Position numbers and translations under genes: made by a program | From: Pedobacter jeongneungensis | GTDB taxonomy: Bacteria; Bacteroidota; Bacteroidia; Sphingobacteriales; Sphingobacteriaceae | Reading direction: 5' to 3' | Length of the DNA: 64,000 nt | Assembly: GCF_000633455.1 (NCBI RefSeq) | Contig: NZ_AYMG01000028.1 | Coordinates: 220,669-284,668, forward strand | Part shown: piece after piece, positions 36,370 through 44,412 of the stretch | Position numbering within the stretch: the first letter of the stretch is position 1 | Layout of the letters: every line of letters begins with the position of its first letter | The notes under the pieces: model-generated | Told to the model about the DNA's origin: nothing | Seen by the model: the letters and a program-made list of their open reading frames with translations, nothing else | The model's database searches: none

Positions 36370-36397
36370 GGAGAGCACAGAAGGTGCTCTCCTTTTT
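36370..36397 (+). terminator. Intrinsic terminator between the peptide gene and the membrane genes
   Basis: A perfect 9-bp stem (GGAGAGCAC / GTGCTCTCC, 5-base loop) followed by TTTTT lies 8 bases after the peptide stop. Partial read-through would give abundant peptide transcript and less of the downstream genes. Confidence 0.85.
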
Positions 36398-36416
36398 ATT
36401 AACCCATTCGAAAATT

Positions 36417-36968
36417 ATGATGCCAAAATTAAATCCAACTGTTATTTACGAATTTGTAGTAACCGTTTTTCTGGCCTGTTGGTTTTTAGCCACTATATTA
36501 TGCCAGTTTAAGGAAACCAAAGTATCCTGGTTCATCCGGTATAAAATCGACTTTTTTAGCCTCATCCCATTATGGACTTTTTTCGCACCTCATCCGGGTA
36601 AAAGAGATTATCATCTATTATTCCGCGATAAAATAACTGATGGTAATTATAGCGAATGGCAGGAAATGGAAATTACCGAAGAGCGTACAATATGGTCGTG
36701 GTTATGGAACCCCGAAAAGCGCGATAAAAAAATATTGTCAGATGTAGTGCAGAGCCTGGTATCGAGCATTCCCTCCTATCGCGAAAAAACGGGTAGTCTT
36801 AACTTACTGATGTTTTCTACCCCTTATATCATTGTACTTCATGCAATCAGTCAATACAAAAAACAATCTCAAAACTGTTTCAGACAGTTCATGCTTGCAG
36901 AATCATCTGGTTATCAAAAAGAAACTACCCCCTCATTAATTCTTTTGTCTGTTTTTCACCAAATATAA
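36417..36968 (+). CDS. Membrane-anchored protein with W-T-F-F-A-P-x-P motif (SdpA/DUF5819-like)
   Basis: The 183-residue protein has an N-terminal transmembrane helix (about 8-30) and then S-L-I-P-L-W-T-F-F-A-P-H-P-G-K-R-D at 48-64. That resembles the W-x-F-F-x-x-x-P signature of SdpA-type proteins and of proteins that neighbour HTTM genes in other phyla. A second weakly hydrophobic stretch lies near 140-158. The start is ATG 36417 (ATG 36420 is also possible); an earlier TTG frame would run through the terminator. It ends 7 bases before the HTTM gene. By analogy SdpA helps mature a secreted toxin peptide, but here this is an inference from a short motif and gene order. Confidence 0.65.
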   Translation: MMPKLNPTVIYEFVVTVFLACWFLATILCQFKETKVSWFIRYKIDFFSLIPLWTFFAPHPGKRDYHLLFRDKITDGNYSEWQEMEITEERTIWSWLWNPEKRDKKILSDVVQSLVSSIPSYREKTGSLNLLMFSTPYIIVLHAISQYKKQSQNCFRQFMLAESSGYQKETTPSLILLSVFHQI

Positions 36969-36975
36969 ATTAGTC

Positions 36976-37797
36976 ATGATTTTATTTAACGATCTATCCC
37001 AAACTGTCCTCATTATACTGAGCATCGGTTTATTTATTTCTACGTTAGAGTACCTCAAAAAAGTACAGATCTTTTCTCCTAGTGGATTGCTCTCCTGGAA
37101 TGTAATGCAGTTAAAATGGACCAAGCAAGATCAAAAATCATTCTTAAAACCATTTTTTAAACTCTTTAGCGCCCCAGGTTTAGCTGGCCTTTTTATCATC
37201 AGATGCCTGTTGATTGTTGGATTATTGTTTTATCCTTTACAAAGTACCACTGGCTGGATACTGATCAGTTTATTGGGTGCGAGTTTGTTACTGGCATCAT
37301 TGGTTACTTATTATGGAAGTGATGGCTCAGACCAAATGAGCATGTTAATTATCATCACCTTAATTTTATGCAACCTGCCCGTTTTAGCAAGCGGTAAATT
37401 AAGAGACATCGGACTGTGGTTTATTGGATTACAAGCCTGTTTATCTTACGCAGTAGCGGGTATTGCAAAATTGGTATCTTCTGAATGGCGTTCGGGTACG
37501 GCAATAAAAGATGTATTTTCTACCAAAACTTATGGATCTAAAAAGGCGAGCCTTCTTTTACAGAAATATCCCGCAGCGAACCGTTTTCTATGCTGGAACG
37601 TAATTATTATGGAAAGCCTGTTTCCGCTGTGCCTGTTTTTACCATGGGAATTTGCTTTAATATTTCTGATCTGGGGCTTTACATTCCATTTCTTTACCGC
37701 CTTGATTATGGGATTAAATTCCTTTTTCTGGGCATTTATGGCTACCTATCCGGCAATTTATTTTATTAACCACCAAATGCCATGGCATCTGTTTTAG
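36976..37797 (+). CDS. HTTM/SdpB-like integral membrane protein
   Basis: The 273-residue polytopic protein (about six hydrophobic helices) shows features of the HTTM group, related to vitamin K-dependent gamma-carboxylase and to SdpB. These are Y-G-S-D-G-S-D-Q-M at 113-121, A-G-I-A-K-L (161-166) followed by W-R-S-G-T-A, the M-E-S-L-F-P box (212-217), and F-H-F-F-T-A-L-I-M-G-L-N (237-248). SdpB takes part in maturation of the SDP toxin in Bacillus. The catalytic activity of the bacterial family is largely unknown. It overlaps the downstream DCC gene by 16 bases, so both are translated together. Confidence 0.82.
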   Translation: MILFNDLSQTVLIILSIGLFISTLEYLKKVQIFSPSGLLSWNVMQLKWTKQDQKSFLKPFFKLFSAPGLAGLFIIRCLLIVGLLFYPLQSTTGWILISLLGASLLLASLVTYYGSDGSDQMSMLIIITLILCNLPVLASGKLRDIGLWFIGLQACLSYAVAGIAKLVSSEWRSGTAIKDVFSTKTYGSKKASLLLQKYPAANRFLCWNVIIMESLFPLCLFLPWEFALIFLIWGFTFHFFTALIMGLNSFFWAFMATYPAIYFINHQMPWHLF

Positions 37798-38201
37798 AAA
37801 CAAAAAAAGACATTATTTTATTTGATGGAGTTTGTAATTTTTGCAATGGCTACATCAATTATATCTTGTTGCATGATCAGAAAAACAAGTTTAGTTTTGC
37901 TCCATTACAAAGCAAAACCACATTAGAACTGAGCAAGGAGTTTCAGGTCAATTTTAGCAAACTTAATAGCATTGTTGTGATCAGCGGCAATCGGTTTCTT
38001 ACACAATCGAAAGCCGTGCTTTATATCCTTAAAAATCTAGATACCTGGTGGTCTCCGTTAGTTAATTTGGGCTATTTGATACCAGGTTTAATAAGAAACC
38101 AGTTGTACAAAATATTTGCCAATAACCGTTATGTCTTATTTGGACAAGCTAACAGCTGTATGGTACCTACAGCCGAAGTTAGAAGCAAATTTTTAATATA
38201 A
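37782..38201 (+). CDS. DCC family thiol-disulfide oxidoreductase (DUF393)
   Basis: The 139-residue protein carries the family's D-G-V-C-N-F-C-N motif (15-22), with Cys18 and Cys21 as the redox pair, and the usual F-A-P-L-Q-S segment near 45. DCC proteins are thioredoxin-fold enzymes of poorly known substrate, and fusions or neighbours with HTTM proteins recur. Its start lies within the end of the HTTM gene. Since the candidate peptide has no Cys, its substrate may be the membrane proteins (the SdpA-like protein has Cys residues) or something else. Confidence 0.88.
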   Translation: MASVLETKKDIILFDGVCNFCNGYINYILLHDQKNKFSFAPLQSKTTLELSKEFQVNFSKLNSIVVISGNRFLTQSKAVLYILKNLDTWWSPLVNLGYLIPGLIRNQLYKIFANNRYVLFGQANSCMVPTAEVRSKFLI

Positions 38202-38220
38202 GCTTTCCTTTTTTGTGATT

Positions 38221-38245
38221 GCAGAATATTTTTAGAATGTTCTGC
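38221..38245. terminator. Hairpin between convergent DCC and obg genes
   Basis: A 10-bp stem (GCAGAATATT / AATGTTCTGC, one G-U pair in RNA, 5-base loop) lies in the 67-base gap between convergent genes. It is probably shared as a terminator, though no long T-run follows. Confidence 0.45.
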
Positions 38246-38268
38246 AAGCCCGTTCATTAAGAGGAAAA

Positions 38269-39264
38269 TTATCCTTCAATTGCTTTCCAAAGCATATCTT
38301 TTAGCTCCAGAATATTTTTTTCTGCTACTGAAGAAATAAATATCGATGGGATAGCTGGCAGATCCTGTTTCATTTCTTCCATCAGTTCATCATCCAGCAT
38401 ATCTGATTTGGTAATGGCTAAAACATGTGGTTTTTGCATTAATTCGGGATTGTAAGACTCCAGTTCGCTTTTAAGAATTTCATATTCTTCTTTAATTGAG
38501 CGGCTGGTATCGGCCGGAACCATAAACAGTAATACCGAATTACGTTCAATGTGGCGTAAAAAACGATAACCCAAGCCTTTACCTTTCGATGCCCCTTCGA
38601 TAATTCCCGGAATATCGGCCATTACAAAAGATTTTCCTCCCCTGTAACTTACAATGCCAAGATTAGGGACAATGGTGGTAAACGGATAATCGGCAATTTC
38701 TGGTTTAGCCGCCGAAACTACTGAAAGTAAGGTAGATTTTCCTGCATTTGGGAAACCCACCAAACCTACATCAGCCAAAACTTTCAATTCTAAAATGTTC
38801 CAAACCTCTTGTCCCTGTTCGCCTGGTTGTGCAAAACGTGGTGTTTGCTGAACCGAATTTTTAAAATGCGCATTACCTAAACCGCCACGACCACCGGCCG
38901 TTAAGATTTTGGTTTCGCCATCTTTAGTAATTTCGAAAAGGATCTCTCCCGTTTCCGCATCTTTGGCGATGGTACCCAGAGGAACTTCCAGAATTTCATC
39001 TTTACCTTGCTTACCAAATTTATGTGAGCTGCCACCAGCGCCACCATCTTCTGCAATGATGTGTTTGCGGTATTTAAGGTGCAATAATGTCCAGATATGG
39101 ATACTGCCTTTAACGATAATGTGGCCGCCACGACCGCCATCACCACCATCAGGTCCACCCATTGATGTTAAAATATCACGATGTAAATGTGCCGATCCTG
39201 CTCCGCCCTTACCCGAACGGCAACAAATTTTTACATAATCTACGAAATTCGAACCCTGTGACAT
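38269..39264 (-). CDS. obg: GTPase Obg (CgtA)
   Basis: The 331-residue GTPase has the Gly-rich Obg fold (about 1-158) and the G domain: G1 G-F-P-N-A-G-K-S-T near 166-174, switch region with F-T-T-I-V-P-N-L-G, G3 D-I-P-G and G4 T-K-S-D. Obg acts in 50S ribosome assembly and stringent control. The C-terminal OCT domain of some homologues is absent. It lies upstream of adk in the chromosome but after it in transcription order, with a bidirectional terminator between them. Confidence 0.96.
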   Translation of the reverse strand: MSQGSNFVDYVKICCRSGKGGAGSAHLHRDILTSMGGPDGGDGGRGGHIIVKGSIHIWTLLHLKYRKHIIAEDGGAGGSSHKFGKQGKDEILEVPLGTIAKDAETGEILFEITKDGETKILTAGGRGGLGNAHFKNSVQQTPRFAQPGEQGQEVWNILELKVLADVGLVGFPNAGKSTLLSVVSAAKPEIADYPFTTIVPNLGIVSYRGGKSFVMADIPGIIEGASKGKGLGYRFLRHIERNSVLLFMVPADTSRSIKEEYEILKSELESYNPELMQKPHVLAITKSDMLDDELMEEMKQDLPAIPSIFISSVAEKNILELKDMLWKAIEG

Positions 39265-39326
39265 ATTTAATTTTTGAAATGTTGAATGTTTTAATGCTGG
39301 AATGTTCAGATGACAATTCCTTTAAA

Positions 39327-39365
39327 ATTAAAGAGTTATAACGTTTTAACATTATAACTCTTTTT
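39327..39365. terminator. Bidirectional hairpin between adk and obg
   Basis: AAAGAGTTATAA and TTATAACTCTTT form a 12-bp near-perfect stem with an A-run on one side and a T-run on the other. It suggests that adk (upstream) terminates before obg. Confidence 0.65.
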
Positions 39366-39427
39366 ATGTTTTTGAAATATTAACGGATCTGGAACTAAGT
39401 CTTAATCCTTCGCTAAATCATCGGTAA

Positions 39428-40003
39428 TTAAACTTTATACTGATCAATTACTGCGCAAAGATCATTATATACTGTTTCTATTTCGCCGATTCCGTTAACC
39501 TTGTTTAATTTCCCTTGCTCCTCATAATAAGGCAGCACATGGATGGTTTTATCAAAGTATTCTGAAATACGTTTTTTAAGTTTTTCAGCGTCATCATCTG
39601 GTCGGCCACTAACTTTGTGGCGCTCAGCAATACGCTTTGTTAATTCGTCCTGATCTACATCTAAAGCAATTACGCCGGCAACTTTGCTGCCTTTACGCTC
39701 TAAAAATAAATCAAGCTCTATCGCTTGTGGAACGGTACGGGGAAATCCATCAAACACAAATCCTTTTGCATCAGGATTTTTATCCACCTCTTCTTCAAGC
39801 ATGGCAATTGTAATCGCATCAGGCACCAATTCTCCATCTGCTAACAATTGACTAACTTTTTTTCCTAATTCGGTTTCTCCTTTAACGTGTGCTCTAAAAA
39901 GATCGCCTGTTGAAACATGTACCAACTGATATTTTGCAATCAGCTTTTCAGATTGGGTGCCTTTACCCGCCCCTGGAGGGCCAAAGAGAACTAAATTAAG
40001 CAT
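39428..40003 (-). CDS. adk: Adenylate kinase
   Basis: The 191-residue enzyme interconverts ATP + AMP and 2 ADP. The P-loop G-P-P-G-A-G-K-G-T-Q lies at 8-17, the AMP-binding region has S-T-G-D-L-F-R, and F-V-F-D-G-F-P-R-T is the conserved Asp/Arg box. The LID is the short form without a zinc ribbon, matching the length. Its 386-base upstream gap contains a tRNA gene terminator and no other gene. Confidence 0.96.
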   Translation of the reverse strand: MLNLVLFGPPGAGKGTQSEKLIAKYQLVHVSTGDLFRAHVKGETELGKKVSQLLADGELVPDAITIAMLEEEVDKNPDAKGFVFDGFPRTVPQAIELDLFLERKGSKVAGVIALDVDQDELTKRIAERHKVSGRPDDDAEKLKKRISEYFDKTIHVLPYYEEQGKLNKVNGIGEIETVYNDLCAVIDQYKV

Positions 40004-40358
40004 TCAAGTTGTTTAGGTTGTCTTCAAAATTAAAAAAGCCTTATTCCTATGGCTCTGTTAAAAGTAATATTCAAATCACTGATTAATAGGATTAGACATT
40101 GCTTACTTTCAAGGCTGCAAATATATAATTATTAATTTAGATGCCATTTATAATTGAGAATTTATTTAAAAAAGGGCTATTTTGATGACATTTATCTTAT
40201 TCTACAAAGAATCTTGTGCCATTTTTATATTTTACAGAATATTCTTGAAATAATGAACTGCATCAACCAAACTATATCAGTTTTTTTTAAGAAAAAATTA
40301 ACCTATAACAATTAATTTTAACACTAGAATATCGAATAATTAGAAAAGGTCTATAACA
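40004..40358. other. Intergenic region upstream of adk
   Basis: AT-rich DNA with no coding frame. A minus-strand TATATTTG at 40125-40118 matches the -7 consensus and may serve adk with a long leader, but no TTG lies at the right distance. I see nothing else. Confidence 0.3.
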
Positions 40359-40388
40359 AAAAAGCTCCAGATTTCTCTGAAGCTTTAA
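40358..40388 (-). terminator. Terminator of the tRNA-Arg gene
   Basis: On the minus strand AAGCTTCAGA, GAAA loop, TCTGGAGCTT and a T-run form a stem with one G-U pair, directly after the tRNA 3' end. Confidence 0.75.
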
Positions 40389-40389
40389 G

Positions 40390-40463
40390 TGCACTTGTAG
40401 GGATTCGAACCCCAAACCTTCTCATCCGTAGTGAGATGCTCTATCCAATTGAGCTACAAATGC
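40390..40463 (-). tRNA. tRNA-Arg (anticodon ACG)
   Basis: A full cloverleaf reads on the minus strand. The acceptor pair is GCATTTG / CAAGTGC with one G-U. The D-arm begins at AGCTC. The anticodon stem TCTCA / TGAGA encloses CTACGGA (anticodon ACG), and the T-loop is GTTCGAATC. CCA is not encoded. A promoter lies just upstream and a terminator downstream. Confidence 0.95.
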
Positions 40464-40486
40464 GTTTCCGTATCGTTAACGGACTG

Positions 40487-40517
40487 CAAAGGTATAATTT
40501 GATATTTTAATTTCCAA
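40487..40517 (-). promoter_or_regulatory. Promoter of tRNA-Arg
   Basis: On the minus strand TTG (40517-40515), 20 bases, then TACCTTTG (40494-40487) fit the Bacteroidota consensus 23 bases upstream of the tRNA 5' end. Confidence 0.65.
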
Positions 40518-40562
40518 TTAAATTTTAAAAAAAATCTCAAAATAATCTTTACAGTTTAAGCT

Positions 40563-41027
40563 TTATGCGCTTAGCACTTCATTAATTGCTTTGAAATCAG
40601 GCAAATCCTTTGCATTTTCTAAAACTTCAGCGTATGCAATTTTTCCTTCTTCATCGATCACAAATGCCGCTCTTTTCGAAACTCCTTTTAATCCGAAGAA
40701 AAATTCGTCATAAAATGCACCGAAAGCTGCTGATACTTCTTTGTTAAAATCAGACAATAACGGGAACTGGTAATTTTGCTCTTCTTTAAACTTAGCCAAA
40801 GAGAATGGAGAATCAACAGAAATACCGATTACCTGCGCATCGATACCTTCATAATAGCTGAAATTATCTCTCATGGTACACAATTGTTCTGTACACGTTC
40901 CGGTAAAAGCCATTGGAAAAAAATGGATAATTACTTTTTTACCTTTGAAAGCTGAAAGAGAAACTTCTGTTAAATCAGAACTGTATAGTTTAAAATCAGG
41001 GGCGGTATCGCCAACTTGTAATGCCAT
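40563..41027 (-). CDS. Peroxiredoxin (AhpE/redoxin-like)
   Basis: The 154-residue peroxiredoxin has its peroxidatic Cys45 in F-T-G-T-C-T-E-Q-L-C, with a second Cys50 five residues later. The usual D-F-K-L-Y-S and V-I-G-I-S-V-D-S-P blocks are present. It reduces hydrogen or organic peroxides in the cytoplasm. The A-F-T-G-x-C form of the active site suggests the AhpE-like group rather than typical 2-Cys AhpC. It appears to be a single-gene unit. Confidence 0.92.
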   Translation of the reverse strand: MALQVGDTAPDFKLYSSDLTEVSLSAFKGKKVIIHFFPMAFTGTCTEQLCTMRDNFSYYEGIDAQVIGISVDSPFSLAKFKEEQNYQFPLLSDFNKEVSAAFGAFYDEFFFGLKGVSKRAAFVIDEEGKIAYAEVLENAKDLPDFKAINEVLSA

Positions 41028-41113
41028 TTTATTTTTTAGTTAGTGTATATTGTTAAATGGTTTAATTGCTTAATTGTTTTAAGGCTCACGACTTAAGACT
41101 TATGGACTCAAGA

Positions 41114-42016
41114 CTATCCTTTCATCTGTCGATCTAATATCTTCAAACCTTCTTCGAAAGAATGTGGATCATAGCCTAAATCTTTAATCGCTTTATCCAA
41201 TACAAAACCTGTTTTAACAGGTCTTTTAGCCGTTTGGTTTAAACTTGCCGAGCTGATCTCATTCATGCATGTTTTATCAAGCCCCCAATAATCGGCAACT
41301 TTCCGCACTAAATCTGCAATACTCATGTAATCTTTGCCTGAAATATGGTATATTCCATTTGCTTTTTTTTCAACAGCCAGTAAGCAGGCCTCAGCGAGAT
41401 CTTCGGCCAAGGTAGGCATACGCCATTGATCGTTCACTACATTTATAGGCGAAGCTTTTTCTAAAGCACCCTTTGCCCACAGCACAATATTGCTCCGGCT
41501 CATATCACTCGTAATGCCATAAACCAAAATCGTTCTTAAAACGGCCCAGTTAGCTTTTGAATCTTTAATCAGTTCTTCAGCCAACACTTTCGACTCCCCA
41601 TAATAACTTACCGGGTTAACAGGATCATCTTCCTGATAAGGCCCATCGGCACCGTCAAAAACAAAATCGGTACTTAAATGAATAAATTGGATGTTCTTCT
41701 CTTCACATATTGAAATTAAAGTTTGAACAGCATCAACATTAAGCTGATGACAAAGTTCCTTGTTTGCTTCGCAGGTATCAACATTCGTCATTGCTGCCGT
41801 ATGGATAATTGCATCTGGTTGGTACTTTTCAATAATATATTTAACCTGCTTAGCATCTAAAATATCCATTTCTGCATATTCGTAACCTTCTTTCACAGGA
41901 TAACGGTTTAGTCCTTTGGAGGTAGCAACCAATTTCACCCTTCCTTCAGCCAAAATTTTTTCTGTTAATTTCTGCCCTAAAAGGCCATTGCTGCCTGTTG
42001 TTAAAATGGTTTTCAT
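41114..42016 (-). CDS. RmlD-like NAD(P)-dependent sugar-nucleotide reductase/epimerase
   Basis: The 300-residue protein has the extended SDR layout: T-G-S-N-G-L-L-G-Q-K (7-16), H-T-A-A-M-T-N-V-D (72-80), S-T-D-F-V-F-D-G (113-120) and the Y-Y-G-E-S-K catalytic Tyr/Lys pair near 138-143. The closest recognisable family is dTDP-4-dehydrorhamnose reductase. No other dTDP-rhamnose genes are adjacent, so the substrate is uncertain. It is divergent from atpD. Confidence 0.85.
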   Translation of the reverse strand: MKTILTTGSNGLLGQKLTEKILAEGRVKLVATSKGLNRYPVKEGYEYAEMDILDAKQVKYIIEKYQPDAIIHTAAMTNVDTCEANKELCHQLNVDAVQTLISICEEKNIQFIHLSTDFVFDGADGPYQEDDPVNPVSYYGESKVLAEELIKDSKANWAVLRTILVYGITSDMSRSNIVLWAKGALEKASPINVVNDQWRMPTLAEDLAEACLLAVEKKANGIYHISGKDYMSIADLVRKVADYWGLDKTCMNEISSASLNQTAKRPVKTGFVLDKAIKDLGYDPHSFEEGLKILDRQMKG

Positions 42017-42101
42017 AAGCCCTTATTAAGCCTCTAAATTATCTATAAAAACCATGTTAAAAAATTTTATAATATATATTTAAAATTCAGTAAGAATAAC
42101 T

Positions 42102-42109
42102 TAACTTTG
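42102..42109 (+). promoter_or_regulatory. -7 element of the atpDC promoter
   Basis: TAACTTTG fits TAnnTTTG, about 70 bases before the atpD ATG. The -33 region is AT-rich without a clear TTG. Confidence 0.45.
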
Positions 42110-42177
42110 CCAACCGAATTGGAGCCCCTATAAACAGCTTTAATTCATTGACTGTAATAAATTTACTCACAACAGAT

Positions 42178-43680
42178 ATGCCTAACTTAGGAAAAATAGC
42201 ACAAATTATCGGCCCAGTGGTTGACGTTAGCTTTGCTGATGATGCCCATCTACCTAAAATTTTTGATGCGTTAGAGATAACGAAAGAAAATGGACAAAAA
42301 ATTGTTTTAGAAGTTCAACAGCACTTAGGTGAAGACCGTGTACGTGCAATTTCAATGGACTCTACAGATGGTTTAGTTCGTGGTATGAAAGTAGTTGATA
42401 CTGGCGCTGCGATTAAAATGCCAGTTGGCGACCAGATTAAAGGTCGTTTATTTAATGTAGTTGGTGAAGCGATTGACGGTATTAATGCAGTTGATAAAAC
42501 TGATGGTCGTCCTATCCACGCTACTCCTCCTAAGTTCGAAGATTTATCTACTGAAACTGAAGTACTTTTTACAGGTATTAAAGTAATCGATTTATTAGAG
42601 CCTTATGCAAAAGGTGGTAAAATCGGTTTGTTTGGTGGTGCTGGTGTAGGTAAAACGGTATTGATCATGGAGTTGGTAAACAACATCGCTAAAGCTTATG
42701 CTGGTTTATCAGTATTCGCAGGTGTTGGTGAGCGTACTCGTGAGGGTAACGATTTACTTCGTGAGTTTATCGAATCAGGTGTAATCAACTATGGCGACGA
42801 ATTCTTACACTCAATGGAAAAAGGTGGATGGGATTTGAAAGCTGTTGATACTGAAAAATTAAAAGAATCTAAAGCAACATTGGTTTTCGGACAAATGAAC
42901 GAGCCTCCTGGTGCACGTGCACGTGTGGCATTATCAGGATTAACAGTTGCAGAATATTTCCGTGATGGTGATGGCGAAGGCGCTGGAAAAGATATCCTTT
43001 TCTTCGTTGATAACATCTTCCGTTTTACTCAGGCAGGTTCTGAGGTATCGGCTTTATTAGGTCGTATGCCATCTGCAGTAGGTTACCAACCAACATTGGC
43101 AACTGAGATGGGTTTAATGCAAGAGCGTATTACTTCAACAAAACGTGGATCAATTACATCAGTACAAGCGGTATATGTACCAGCGGATGATTTAACTGAC
43201 CCGGCTCCGGCAACAACTTTTGCCCACTTAGATGCTACTACAGTACTTTCACGTAAAATTGCCGAGTTAGGTATTTACCCTGCGGTAGATCCATTGGATT
43301 CTACTTCACGTATCCTTTCTCCTGCTGTTTTAGGTGATGAGCACTATAACACTGCACAACGTGTTAAAGAAACTTTACAACGTTATAAAGAATTACAGGA
43401 TATCATCGCGATCTTAGGTATGGACGAATTATCTGAGGAAGATAAATTGGTTGTATCAAGAGCTCGTCGTGTTCAACGTTTCTTATCCCAACCTTTCCAC
43501 GTAGCTGAGCAATTTACAGGCTTAAAAGGTGTGTTGGTTGACATTAAAGATACCATCAAAGGATTTAACATGATCATGGATGGTGAAGTTGATGAGTACC
43601 CTGAAGCTGCATTTAACTTAGTTGGTAGCATTGAAGATGCGATCGAAAAAGGTAAAAAATTATTAGCAGAAGCGAACTAA
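42178..43680 (+). CDS. atpD: F1 ATP synthase subunit beta
   Basis: The 500-residue catalytic subunit carries the P-loop G-G-A-G-V-G-K-T-V, the G-E-R-T-R-E-G-N-D-L box and A-L-L-G-R-M-P-S-A-V-G-Y-Q-P-T-L. The start is ATG 42178, giving M-P-N-L-G-K-I-A-Q-I-I-G-P-V-V; an earlier TTG frame adds ten residues unlike the family. With atpC it forms a two-gene unit apart from the other ATP synthase genes, a usual arrangement in Bacteroidota. Confidence 0.98.
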   Translation: MPNLGKIAQIIGPVVDVSFADDAHLPKIFDALEITKENGQKIVLEVQQHLGEDRVRAISMDSTDGLVRGMKVVDTGAAIKMPVGDQIKGRLFNVVGEAIDGINAVDKTDGRPIHATPPKFEDLSTETEVLFTGIKVIDLLEPYAKGGKIGLFGGAGVGKTVLIMELVNNIAKAYAGLSVFAGVGERTREGNDLLREFIESGVINYGDEFLHSMEKGGWDLKAVDTEKLKESKATLVFGQMNEPPGARARVALSGLTVAEYFRDGDGEGAGKDILFFVDNIFRFTQAGSEVSALLGRMPSAVGYQPTLATEMGLMQERITSTKRGSITSVQAVYVPADDLTDPAPATTFAHLDATTVLSRKIAELGIYPAVDPLDSTSRILSPAVLGDEHYNTAQRVKETLQRYKELQDIIAILGMDELSEEDKLVVSRARRVQRFLSQPFHVAEQFTGLKGVLVDIKDTIKGFNMIMDGEVDEYPEAAFNLVGSIEDAIEKGKKLLAEAN

Positions 43681-43756
43681 GAGAGACGTGAGACACTAGA
43701 TATGAGATATGAGAGAGACCTGGTCTCAAATCTCATGTCTCAAATCTCAAATCTAT
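43681..43756. repeat. Simple GAGA/CTCA-rich repeat between atpD and atpC
   Basis: Repeated GAGAC/GATATGAGA words are followed by repeated CTCAAATCT words, forming an imperfect inverted repeat with centre near CCTGG. Similar low-complexity spacers are common in this group. Confidence 0.6.
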
Positions 43757-43761
43757 TCAAG

Positions 43762-44007
43762 ATGAATTTAGAAATATTAACTCCAGATAAAAAAGTTTTC
43801 GAAGGTGAAGTAACAGCAGTTACGGTTCCTGGTACTTTAGGCTCTTTCCAGATTTTAAAAGACCACGCCGCCATCATCTCTACTTTAGAAGATGGAGAAG
43901 TTATTATAAAAGCAAATAAAGCTGATGAACAGCGCTTTTTTATTAAAGGCGGTGTAGTTGAAGCTATCCACAACAAAATTGTGGTTTTAGCTGAAGGTAT
44001 CGCTTAA
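43762..44007 (+). CDS. atpC: F1 ATP synthase subunit epsilon
   Basis: The 81-residue protein is the N-terminal beta-sandwich domain of epsilon (L-E-I-L-T-P-D-K-K-V-F-E-G-E-V, then V-P-G-T-L-G-S-F-Q-I-L-K-D-H-A). The C-terminal helical inhibitory domain is missing, as in many Bacteroidota. ATG 43762 is chosen because the earlier in-frame start lies in the repeat spacer. A strong terminator follows. Confidence 0.94.
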   Translation: MNLEILTPDKKVFEGEVTAVTVPGTLGSFQILKDHAAIISTLEDGEVIIKANKADEQRFFIKGGVVEAIHNKIVVLAEGIA

Positions 44008-44028
44008 GCAAATAATTAACTCATTTAC

Positions 44029-44066
44029 AAAGCCTCCCGATTTAAAAATCAGGGAGGCTTTTTTAT
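44029..44066 (+). terminator. Terminator after atpC
   Basis: AAAGCCTCCC / GGGAGGCTTT stem with an AT-rich internal part and a T-run; ends the atpDC unit. Confidence 0.85.
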
Positions 44067-44069
44067 TTA

Positions 44070-44102
44070 TTGATAATATTTAAAAACAATTACTTATCTT
44101 TG
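44070..44102 (+). promoter_or_regulatory. Promoter of higBA
   Basis: TTG (44070-44072), 22 bases, then TATCTTTG (44095-44102) match the Bacteroidota consensus, 24 bases before the higB ATG. Confidence 0.6.
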
Positions 44103-44126
44103 ACGTTAGTAACGCGACTCAAGACT

Positions 44127-44408
44127 ATGATACTGTCATTTGGATCTAAAGACACAGAAAAAATATGGAATGGTATCAGGGTTTCTAAAATGCCATTAGA
44201 AATCCAGACTATTGGGCGCAGGAAACTGAGGATGATTAGCAATTCACAAAACATTCAGGACTTAACGATACCGCCATCTAATAAGTTGGAAAAGAAGAAA
44301 GGCAATCTTAAAGATTATTACAGTATCCGTATTAACGACCAATGGAGAATAATTTTTAAGTGGGAAAATGGAAATGCAAGTGAAGTTGAAATTATAGATT
44401 ATCATTAA
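44127..44408 (+). CDS. higB: HigB-type RelE superfamily toxin
   Basis: The 93-residue protein matches HigB mRNA interferases: I-G-R-R-K-L-R-M-I near 29-37, S-N-K-L-E-K-K-K-G, and the strand Y-S-I-R-I-N-D-Q-W-R-I-I-F with the catalytic-region Arg residues. The start is ATG 44127; an earlier frame start at 44070 would overlap the promoter. The antitoxin gene begins 4 bases after its stop, in the toxin-first order characteristic of higBA. Confidence 0.9.
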   Translation: MILSFGSKDTEKIWNGIRVSKMPLEIQTIGRRKLRMISNSQNIQDLTIPPSNKLEKKKGNLKDYYSIRINDQWRIIFKWENGNASEVEIIDYH

Positions 44409-44412
44409 AAAA

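Noticed and set aside
36366..36416. TTG start extending the SdpA-like protein
   Set aside because: It would translate through the intrinsic terminator; two ATGs follow at 36417 and 36420.
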